DNA from: CAKSEI01 sp964403505
Lineage (GTDB): Bacteria > Bacillota > Clostridia > Oscillospirales > CAG-272
NCBI GenBank assembly: GCA_964403505.1
Contig: CAYOFP010000033.1
Span: 1-10,997, forward strand
Length of the DNA: 10,997 bases
Direction: 5' to 3'
A model generated the notes under the pieces. That model searched no databases. It saw only the letters and a list, made by a program, of their open reading frames with translations, and was not told the DNA's origin. The translations under genes and the position numbers were made by a program. Of this stretch, positions 6,079 to 10,997 are shown piece after piece (within the stretch, counting starts at the first letter, position 1; the number at the start of each line of letters is the position of its first letter).

Positions 6079-7345
6079 ATTTCAATAAAATTTTTTGTAT
6101 TTCGGAGACCTCTAAATCGCGTAAGCGTTTCCCTTGTTTGACGGCAAGCGCCGCTGCCGTACCCCCGGCTTCGCCTATGCCTACGCATATCGGCATTGCA
6201 CGAAAGCTTGAATGTGCCATATGTGTGCCGGAGATATTTCTGCCTGAAAGCAGTAACCCGTCGATTTTTTCAGGCACTAAACAGCCGTAAGGAATGGTAT
6301 AGCCCTTAGTCTGTGTAAATCCGTGCTGACATCCGGTTTTGTCGAGCCCTGCACCTGTTATATTATGTACGTCAAAATTGAAGTGTGCATCGTACACCAC
6401 ATAATCATCATATTGCACCGCATCTGCGATGTCTTTCTCGTTCAGCGTTTTAATACCCTTGAAGTGGCGTGTTTCTCTGATACCCATAAGGGAAGCACTG
6501 CTGATGATGTAGCAGTTTTCATAGCCGGGAACATACTCTCTTAAAAATTCTACGATAGGACGCATTTGCTTTCGGCAAACGATTTCGGCTTTTGTAAGGT
6601 CCTCGGCCGAGGTGCCGTCAATTCCCGTCGCATTCGTCATATTGCAGGTGACGATTCCCGGTATGGTGGAGCGGTAAAGTAAAACATGTCCTGCCGGATG
6701 CGGGAGCTTTTCCCGTGCGAGCGCCTGAAGTTCGCCTTTTTCGGTCGGCACAAGCGTTTCGAACGAACCCGGGAATACTGCCTTCTCCATATCAACTCCT
6801 GCGATTTTGAACATCAGGGTCGCAGGTTGCATTTTGCCGTCCGCTTCTCTCCCTTTTATAAATTCCGCACCGCTTTTGTATGCGACGTCACCGTCTCCTG
6901 TTGCATCTATAACGACCTTGGCGCTGTATGCGCAAAATCCGCTTTTATTATAACAGATAACGCCCGTAACAGTGTCGGCGTCCATTATAACATCACATAC
7001 ATTTGTGTAAAGCAGGATGTCTGTATTTGCTTCCTCCAACATTTCTATATAAGTCAGAGTAAGCATCTCGGGGTCGATCTGTGTTTTCATTATCCCATTT
7101 TCAAAATCATTTTTTTGTGCGGCGCGTTTTAACGTTTCCCAATATAAAGCATTTCCGACAGAGCCGGTGTAATGACTCATAAGACCGGAAGTGGAGATAC
7201 CGCCCAATCTTCCGCAGCTTTCTATAATAAGGGTCTTAGCTCCGTTTCTGCCTGCGCTTATTGCCGCAGAAACGCCTGCAGGGCCGGAGCCTGCAACAAT
7301 TACATCATATTCGCCTTTGATTTCGATATTCTTTTGATATTTCAT
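6077..7345 (-). CDS. FAD-dependent oxidoreductase (FAD_oxidored, PF12831-like)
   Basis: The 422-residue product is a flavoprotein of unknown substrate. A Rossmann dinucleotide-binding motif lies at the N-terminus (GSGPAG, 19-24, after a beta strand DVIVA), with an acidic residue ending the second strand (Glu42). Next come GRLGGISTSG (45-54), the mid-protein FAD motif DATGDGDVA (147-155), and a C-terminal FAD-contacting region with SGRNISGTHMAH (367-378) and GEAGGTAAAL (391-400). This order is typical of the PF12831 family, often labelled only as FAD-dependent oxidoreductase. There is no signal peptide, so it should be cytosolic. The ATG at 7345 has AAAGGA 9 nt upstream. A GTG in frame at 7387 has no such site and falls inside a palindrome, so I rejected it. 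It lies between a small membrane-protein gene (56 nt upstream) and the sigma-like gene. Confidence 0.88.
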   Translation of the reverse strand: MKYQKNIEIKGEYDVIVAGSGPAGVSAAISAGRNGAKTLIIESCGRLGGISTSGLMSHYTGSVGNALYWETLKRAAQKNDFENGIMKTQIDPEMLTLTYIEMLEEANTDILLYTNVCDVIMDADTVTGVICYNKSGFCAYSAKVVIDATGDGDVAYKSGAEFIKGREADGKMQPATLMFKIAGVDMEKAVFPGSFETLVPTEKGELQALAREKLPHPAGHVLLYRSTIPGIVTCNMTNATGIDGTSAEDLTKAEIVCRKQMRPIVEFLREYVPGYENCYIISSASLMGIRETRHFKGIKTLNEKDIADAVQYDDYVVYDAHFNFDVHNITGAGLDKTGCQHGFTQTKGYTIPYGCLVPEKIDGLLLSGRNISGTHMAHSSFRAMPICVGIGEAGGTAAALAVKQGKRLRDLEVSEIQKILLK

Positions 7346-7354
7346 GTTGATTTT

Positions 7355-7360
7355 TCCTTT
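7355..7360 (-). promoter_or_regulatory. Ribosome-binding site fixing the oxidoreductase start
   Basis: AAAGGA on the minus strand lies 9 nt before the ATG at 7345, favouring it over the in-frame GTG at 7387. Confidence 0.65.
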
Positions 7361-7374
7361 AAATTTGATATGTT

Positions 7375-7391
7375 TTTTGTGTATCACAAAA
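7375..7391. promoter_or_regulatory. Operator-like palindrome upstream of the oxidoreductase gene
   Basis: A perfect inverted repeat TTTTGTG-TAT-CACAAAA (7-bp arms, 3-nt centre) begins 29 nt upstream of the oxidoreductase ATG, in the 56-nt gap after the membrane-protein gene. Its size and position suit a dimeric repressor site. I cannot name the regulator, and no clear -35/-10 pair is visible beside it. Confidence 0.5.
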
Positions 7392-7401
7392 GTTGTTTTA
7401 T

Positions 7402-7725
7402 CTATACACAGAATATGAAAATTGAAATTATTATAAGTATTCCGAACAGTAATATTGAAGCAAGAGAAATATATTTTAAGCTGTTTGGCTTCAATAATTT
7501 AGTGTTGATCACCGAGAGAATTAAGCCGAAGATTGAAAGTATAAATAATCCTATCCCATATACCCATCCTATTCCAAGAGAATCAATTCCGCTTGAACTC
7601 GGATTATTCGCAATCTCATTAAACTCATAATTTATACCGACTATACTATAAATACAAAAGATTATGGACACGGCCAAAATAATTAACATTATTATGAAAG
7701 GAATTATGATAGTTGCCTTTTTCAT
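7402..7725 (-). CDS. Small hydrophobic protein with three predicted membrane helices
   Basis: I do not recognise the family. The 107-residue product has three hydrophobic spans (about residues 5-29, 52-74 and 83-105). A polar loop at 31-51 is rich in Asn, Ser and Gly, and a short basic turn near 75-84 contains KLLKP. The Lys2-Lys3 N-terminus suggests a cytoplasmic start, with the first loop outside. AGGAGG stands about 8 nt before the ATG, good support for translation. The gene is AT-rich, more so than its neighbours such as copA and murD. It lies 56 nt upstream of the oxidoreductase gene in the same direction and may be cotranscribed with it, although a palindrome falls in the gap. No catalytic or binding motif is visible, and function is unknown. 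Confidence 0.75.
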   Translation of the reverse strand: MKKATIIIPFIIMLIILAVSIIFCIYSIVGINYEFNEIANNPSSSGIDSLGIGWVYGIGLFILSIFGLILSVINTKLLKPNSLKYISLASILLFGILIIISIFIFCV

Positions 7726-7851
7726 CGTGATTTCCTCCTGTGGGGCTTTTCATTTGCATAATTAATTGTACAGTAGGACTATGAGTTTTTTTACCGTATT
7801 TTAAAACAGCTCCGGCAACCGGCTGGTTATAGAAATCATAAAAGAACAAGA

Positions 7852-7887
7852 GAAACCTCTCTTGCATTGTTAGTCAAAAGAGGTTTC
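7852..7887 (-). terminator. Hairpin downstream of tRNA-Gln
   Basis: A 9-bp stem GAAACCTCT/AGAGGTTTC (7852-7860 with 7879-7887) has an 18-nt loop. On the minus strand it is followed by a T-rich stretch (TCTTGTTCTTTT). It begins 5 nt after the tRNA CCA end, as expected for a tRNA transcript terminator. The large loop lowers confidence. Confidence 0.55.
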
Positions 7888-7892
7888 TTTCG

Positions 7893-7968
7893 TGGCTGCG
7901 GCACTAGGATTCGAACCTAGGTAATGACGGAGTCAGAGTCCGTTGCCTTACCGCTTGGCGATGCCGCA
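7893..7968 (-). tRNA. tRNA-Gln (anticodon CUG)
   Basis: The minus strand gives a complete 76-nt cloverleaf with encoded CCA. The acceptor stem is TGCGGCA/TGCCGCA, followed by discriminator G and CCA (7893-7895). The D-arm has AAGCGGTAAGGC, the anticodon stem is ACGGA/TCCGT with loop CTCTGAC, and the T-arm is CCTAG-GTTCGAATC-CTAG. Anticodon CTG reads the glutamine codon CAG. The U-A first acceptor pair is the known hallmark of tRNA-Gln. It is a single tRNA, not part of a visible cluster, with its own promoter. I saw no repeated 3' end that would mark an integrated element. Confidence 0.95.
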
Positions 7969-7986
7969 ATATATCGTGCGGATAAT

Positions 7987-8015
7987 ATTATAGCAAAATC
8001 GACTTGTTTTGTCAA
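7987..8015 (-). promoter_or_regulatory. Perfect consensus promoter of tRNA-Gln
   Basis: TTGACA (8010-8015) and TATAAT (7987-7992) on the minus strand are 17 nt apart, and TATAAT ends 18 nt before the first tRNA base. AT-rich DNA just upstream (8024-8057) could act as an UP element. Confidence 0.9.
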
Positions 8016-8023
8016 CCGTAGTT

Positions 8024-8057
8024 TTGATATTTTTTCATAAAAATTGATATTTTTTCA
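8024..8057. repeat. 14-bp direct repeat between divergent tRNA-Gln and murD promoters
   Basis: TTGATATTTTTTCA occurs at 8024-8037 and again at 8044-8057, a spacing of 20 bp or two helical turns. It lies between the tRNA -35 box and the murD -35 box. It may be a pair of UP-element or regulator sites, or chance in AT-rich DNA. Confidence 0.55.
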
Positions 8058-8072
8058 CTTTTTGCACATTGC

Positions 8073-8101
8073 TTGAATTTAAGTGCATAATATAGTATAA
8101 T
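8073..8101 (+). promoter_or_regulatory. Likely promoter of the murD operon
   Basis: TTGAAT (8073-8078) and TATAAT (8096-8101) are 17 nt apart, about 30 nt before the murD ATG. A GAGG element (8120-8123) 7 nt before the ATG serves as ribosome-binding site. An overlapping alternative is TTGCAC (8062-8067) with a TAATAT box. Confidence 0.7.
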
Positions 8102-8130
8102 ATATTTAATAAATTTTATGAGGATTATTT

Positions 8131-9486
8131 ATGGATAAGTTTGAGTCTTTCAAAAGCTATATAAAAGGAAAACGCATATCGGTCATCGGGATCGGCGTGT
8201 CGAATACTCCTGTGATTGATATGCTGTTATCTTTGGGAGCGTGTGTTACTGCACGGGATAAAAAAACACGGGATGAAAAATGTGATATTGCAAATGAGCT
8301 CGAGCGTAAGGGCGTAAAGCTCGTATTCGGTGAGGATTACTTAAAGGATATTGACGACGATATTATTTTCAAGTCTCCCGGTATTCGCTCGGATATCCCC
8401 GAGCTTGCCGAGGCGGAAGCGCACGGGGCGGTCCTTACAAACGAAATGGAGGTCTTTCTGTCGCTTTGTCCTGCGACGGTGTTCGGTGTGACGGGCAGTG
8501 ACGGTAAGACTACCACGACCACTCTGATATCCAAGATGCTCGAGGCCCAGTACGGAAAAGTTTATCTCGGCGGCAATATCGGAAAACCCTTGCTTCCCGA
8601 GGTTATGAATATGACCGAGAGGGATTTTGCGGTCGTTGAGCTTTCTTCGTTTCAGCTTCACGCAATGCGCCATTCGCCTCACGTTTCCGTTATCACGAAT
8701 CTTGCGCCCAATCACCTCGATTGGCATACGGGAATGGATGAATATATCGACTCGAAAAAGAATATATATCGGTTTCAGACGCCCGACAGCCGTCTTGTCT
8801 TGAATTATGAGAACGATGTGACACGCTCGTGCGTATCTGATGCGCCCTCACGTGTCGTGTACTTCTCGTCAAAGAGGGTGCTTGACGGTGACGGCGTTTG
8901 TGAAAAAGACGGTGTGATCTATTCGGGCGGAAAGCCTGTTCTCAGAACATCGGATATAAAGATTCCCGGCAGGCATAATGTCGAAAATTATATGGCGGCG
9001 ATCGCTGCGGTCGAGGGATATGTCGACTATGATAAGATCGCAGAGCTTGCACGGACCTTCGGCGGTGTCGAGCATCGGATCGAGTTTGTACGCACGCTCG
9101 ACGGTGTGAAATACTATAACAGCAGTATTGATTCCAGCCCGAGCCGCACGACGGCGGCGCTCCGTTCCTTTACGCAAAAGCTTATTGTGATCATGGGCGG
9201 GTATGATAAGCATATCCCCTTTGAGCCGCTTGCCGAGCCGATCGCCGACTGCGCAAAGGCGGTCGTGCTGACGGGTGCAACGGCAGATAAAATCTATGAT
9301 GCGATCAGGGATACGGGCGTGCCGATATATAAGTCAGACGATCTTGAGACGGCGACGCTGAAGGCAAGGGAAATAGCGCAGGAGGGAGATATCGTCATTC
9401 TCTCGCCTGCCTGCGCAAGCTTTGATGCGTTCCCGAATTTTATGGTCCGGGGAAATAAATTTAAGGAAATTGTAAATAAGCTATGA
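8131..9486 (+). CDS. murD: UDP-N-acetylmuramoyl-L-alanine--D-glutamate ligase
   Basis: MurD adds D-glutamate to UDP-MurNAc-L-Ala with ATP in the cytoplasmic stage of peptidoglycan synthesis. The 451-residue length is normal. The N-terminal Rossmann domain has VIGIGVSN (18-25). The ATP loop is GSDGKTTTT (122-130), where most Mur ligases have GTNGKT or GTNGKS. ELSSFQL (170-176) and NHLDWH (194-199) are MurD landmarks. Lys209 aligns with the lysine that is carbamylated in Escherichia coli MurD. GRHNVENYMAA (280-290) opens the C-terminal domain, followed by GGVEHRIEF (311-319), YNSSIDSSPSRT (329-340; many homologues have YNDS here) and SPACASFDAF (425-434). The usual mur/fts neighbours are absent, and the stop overlaps the next gene by 4 nt. 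Function is fairly secure; whether it is the only murD of the genome cannot be told. Confidence 0.93.
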   Translation: MDKFESFKSYIKGKRISVIGIGVSNTPVIDMLLSLGACVTARDKKTRDEKCDIANELERKGVKLVFGEDYLKDIDDDIIFKSPGIRSDIPELAEAEAHGAVLTNEMEVFLSLCPATVFGVTGSDGKTTTTTLISKMLEAQYGKVYLGGNIGKPLLPEVMNMTERDFAVVELSSFQLHAMRHSPHVSVITNLAPNHLDWHTGMDEYIDSKKNIYRFQTPDSRLVLNYENDVTRSCVSDAPSRVVYFSSKRVLDGDGVCEKDGVIYSGGKPVLRTSDIKIPGRHNVENYMAAIAAVEGYVDYDKIAELARTFGGVEHRIEFVRTLDGVKYYNSSIDSSPSRTTAALRSFTQKLIVIMGGYDKHIPFEPLAEPIADCAKAVVLTGATADKIYDAIRDTGVPIYKSDDLETATLKAREIAQEGDIVILSPACASFDAFPNFMVRGNKFKEIVNKL

Positions 9487-10730
9487 TTTTTTCACAAAAA
9501 ACAGAAAGCCTCGTTCGTGAAGCCGAGGCGGCGCTCGCCGGACGTTTCGCCGAGGCAGAGAAGGTGTCTTATCATAATACAAAAAAGGTAATGGAGGCGT
9601 TTGCACGTAACCGTGTGAGCGAGGCGCATTTTGCACCGACCACAGGCTATGGCTATGACGATAAAGGCAGGGAAACGCTGGATAAAATATACGCAGAGGT
9701 TTTTGAATCTGAGTCAGCATTTGTGCGTCACAGTATTGTAAACGGCACGCAGGCACTGACGATAGGGCTTTTCGGCCTTTTGCGTACGGGTGATACCCTT
9801 TTATCGGTAACGGGCAAGCCGTACGATACCCTCGGCGAGGTCATCGGTATCTGCGGAAATCCAGGCGACGGCTCTCTTGCCGATTTCGGTATCAAATACA
9901 CACAGGTCGATATGACATCGGACGGCGGTATTGATTACGGTGCTATCGATGCGGCGATAGAACGGGACAAGAAAATAAAGGTCGTGTTTATTCAGCGCTC
10001 AAAGGGTTATATGAACCGACGCACTCTTTCGGTTTCGGAAATAGGTGAGATCGTTTCCTTCGTCAAAGCAAGGTGCGATGCCTATGTCATGGTCGATAAC
10101 TGCTACGGAGAGTTCGTCGAGGAGCATGAGCCGACATATGTCGGAGCGGATATTATCGTAGGTTCGCTTATCAAGAACCCGGGCGGCGGCGTTGCGCTCA
10201 CGGGTGGATATATCGCAGGTTCGTTCCGTGCGGTCGAGCTTTGCTCCTATCGGCTCACCAGCGTTGGCTGCGGTCTCGAGGTCGGCGCTACGCTCGGACA
10301 GAACCGGGATATGTACCGTGGATTTTTCATGGCGCCACATACAGTGTGTCAGGCATTAAAGACCGCCATGCTCGCCGCATACGTGTTTGAAAAAATGGGA
10401 TATAAGGTCGAGCCGGGCTATGACGATGACAGATATGATATCATACAGCAGGTCGCCTGCGGAAGCGAAGAGGCGCTGTGCGCATTCTGCCGAGGTATAC
10501 AGGCAGGCTCACCCGTTGATTCTTTTGTGACGCCGATGCCGTGGGACATGCCCGGATATCAGGATAGGGTCATTATGGCGGCAGGGACGTTCGTCTCAGG
10601 CTCGTCGATCGAGCTGTCGGCAGACGGACCGCTGAAATCCCCCTATACGGCATATTTCCAGGGCGGCATTACATACGAAAGCGGCAAATACGGCATCATG
10701 TCCGCCGCCGACGAAATGATGAAGATATAA
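9483..10730 (+). CDS. PLP-dependent methionine gamma-lyase-like protein (aluminium resistance/YnbB family)
   Basis: The 415-residue protein belongs to the fold-type I PLP enzymes of family PF06838, related to cystathionine/methionine lyases. It was first named for aluminium resistance and is called YnbB in Bacillus. Visible marks are the early SEAHFAPTTGYGYDDKGR (46-63), NGTQAL (87-92), the aspartate that should pair with the PLP ring nitrogen in VDNCYGE (Asp205) and the cofactor lysine in GSLIKNPGGG (Lys231). Late FVTPMPWDMPGYQD (348-361) and SCSID-like SGSSIELSADGP (372-383) contact regions follow. The true substrate of this family is not established. Its ATG overlaps the murD stop in ATGA, and no close ribosome-binding site is visible, so translation is probably coupled to murD. 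A strong terminator follows directly. A direct role in cell-wall synthesis is not shown; supply of an amino acid or sulfur metabolism is equally possible. Confidence 0.88.
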   Translation: MIFSQKTESLVREAEAALAGRFAEAEKVSYHNTKKVMEAFARNRVSEAHFAPTTGYGYDDKGRETLDKIYAEVFESESAFVRHSIVNGTQALTIGLFGLLRTGDTLLSVTGKPYDTLGEVIGICGNPGDGSLADFGIKYTQVDMTSDGGIDYGAIDAAIERDKKIKVVFIQRSKGYMNRRTLSVSEIGEIVSFVKARCDAYVMVDNCYGEFVEEHEPTYVGADIIVGSLIKNPGGGVALTGGYIAGSFRAVELCSYRLTSVGCGLEVGATLGQNRDMYRGFFMAPHTVCQALKTAMLAAYVFEKMGYKVEPGYDDDRYDIIQQVACGSEEALCAFCRGIQAGSPVDSFVTPMPWDMPGYQDRVIMAAGTFVSGSSIELSADGPLKSPYTAYFQGGITYESGKYGIMSAADEMMKI

Positions 10731-10764
10731 AAAAACTCCGGATTTTAATAATCCGGAGTTTTTT
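10731..10764. terminator. Bidirectional terminator between the PLP-enzyme gene and gap
   Basis: A 14-bp perfect stem (10731-10744 with 10750-10763) with a 5-nt loop starts immediately after the PLP-enzyme stop codon. A-runs and T-runs at the base give U-tracts on both strands. It lies 13 nt beyond the stop of the convergent gap gene. Confidence 0.9.
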
Positions 10765-10776
10765 ATCATGTTTTTA

Positions 10777-10997
10777 TTAGCCGAGTTCTGCGAAGTACTT
10801 GATCGTACGAACCATTTGGCTTGTGTAGGAGTTCTCGTTATCATACCAAGAAACTACCTGTACCTGATAGGTGTCGTCGTCGATCTTTGTGACCATCGTC
10901 TGTGTGGAATCGAAGAGAGAACCGTAACGCATACCGATAACGTCGCTCGATACGATCTCATCCTCGTTGTAGCCGAAGGATTCAGAAGCCTGAGCCT
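10777..10997 (-). CDS. gap: Glyceraldehyde-3-phosphate dehydrogenase, C-terminal end (5' partial)
   Basis: The minus strand encodes the last 72 residues of a GAPDH and ends at TAA (10777-10779). The upstream part lies beyond the right edge. The visible part has SSDVIGMRYGSLFDSTQT and WYDNENSYTSQMVRTIKYF, both highly conserved in the catalytic domain and final helix of the glycolytic, phosphorylating enzyme. It oxidises glyceraldehyde 3-phosphate to 1,3-bisphosphoglycerate with NAD in the cytosol. Codon use is biased to a few codons (for example CGT, ATC, TTC, GGT), as expected for a strongly expressed gene. NAD or NADP preference cannot be judged because the N-terminal half is missing. Confidence 0.95.
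   Translation of the reverse strand, partial: AQASESFGYNEDEIVSSDVIGMRYGSLFDSTQTMVTKIDDDTYQVQVVSWYDNENSYTSQMVRTIKYFAELG

Noticed and set aside
7346..7387. GTG start 14 codons upstream for the FAD oxidoreductase
   Set aside because: No ribosome-binding site, lies in a palindrome, and adds residues before the normal Rossmann start.
6686..7630. Plus-strand frames of about 150 codons over the oxidoreductase and membrane-protein genes
   Set aside because: They are antisense to genes with clear motifs or strong start signals, and have no supporting signal of their own.
7646..7867. Minus-strand 73-codon frame upstream of the small membrane protein
   Set aside because: It runs through the tRNA terminator hairpin and overlaps the start of the membrane-protein gene in another frame; no start signal.
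7893..7968. tRNA-Gln as an integration site for a mobile element
   Set aside because: No duplicated tRNA 3' end and no integrase gene is visible in the window.
1..10997. CRISPR array, insertion sequence, toxin-antitoxin or phage-defence locus
   Set aside because: No regularly spaced repeats, transposase, terminal inverted repeats or defence-family motifs were seen on either strand.

Overview
The window comes from a low-to-mid-GC Gram-positive bacterium, most likely a gut or rumen Clostridia member of the Oscillospiraceae/Ruminococcaceae type. The evidence is a type I dockerin tail (cellulosome-type enzyme), a CsoR/CopA copper module, strong AGGAGG ribosome-binding sites, consensus sigma-A promoters, AT-rich intergenic DNA with intrinsic terminators, a MurD of the divergent clostridial form and a YnbB-type PLP enzyme. 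The genus is inferred only.

Layout, left to right: (1) 1-157, the 3' end of a dockerin-bearing gene, closed by a terminator shared with (2). (2) 222-3075 on the minus strand, a two-gene copper-resistance operon csoR-copA. It has a perfect consensus promoter whose spacer is filled by a CsoR-type palindrome, with a second such palindrome just downstream. (3) 3254-4321 on the plus strand, a CE15-like (glucuronoyl esterase family) alpha/beta hydrolase without a signal peptide, ending in a 17-bp perfect bidirectional terminator. (4) 4392-7725 on the minus strand: in transcription order, a small three-helix membrane protein, a FAD-dependent oxidoreductase, and a large sigma-70-family protein in which ECF-like regions 2 and 4 are fused to about 360 residues of extra sequence. 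(5) 7893-7968, tRNA-Gln(CUG) on the minus strand with its own consensus promoter, divergent from (6) 8131-10730, a murD / PLP-enzyme pair overlapping by 4 nt. (7) 10777-10997, the C-terminal end of glyceraldehyde-3-phosphate dehydrogenase on the minus strand, sharing a terminator with (6).

Copper released from CsoR-type repression would be exported by CopA. CopA carries a metal-binding domain at each end and no separate copZ is present. The dockerin protein and the CE15-like esterase both fit plant-cell-wall use. The esterase looks cytosolic, so it would act on imported fragments. MurD makes a peptidoglycan precursor, and the coupled PLP enzyme has no proven role there.

Most of the window is ordinary chromosomal sequence. 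The least explained part is the C-terminal extension of the 536-residue sigma-like protein, which seems to hold two winged-helix-like segments and has no separate anti-sigma gene beside it. I saw no CRISPR array, insertion sequence, prophage or rRNA. Nothing in the window clearly amounts to a new defence or mobile system.
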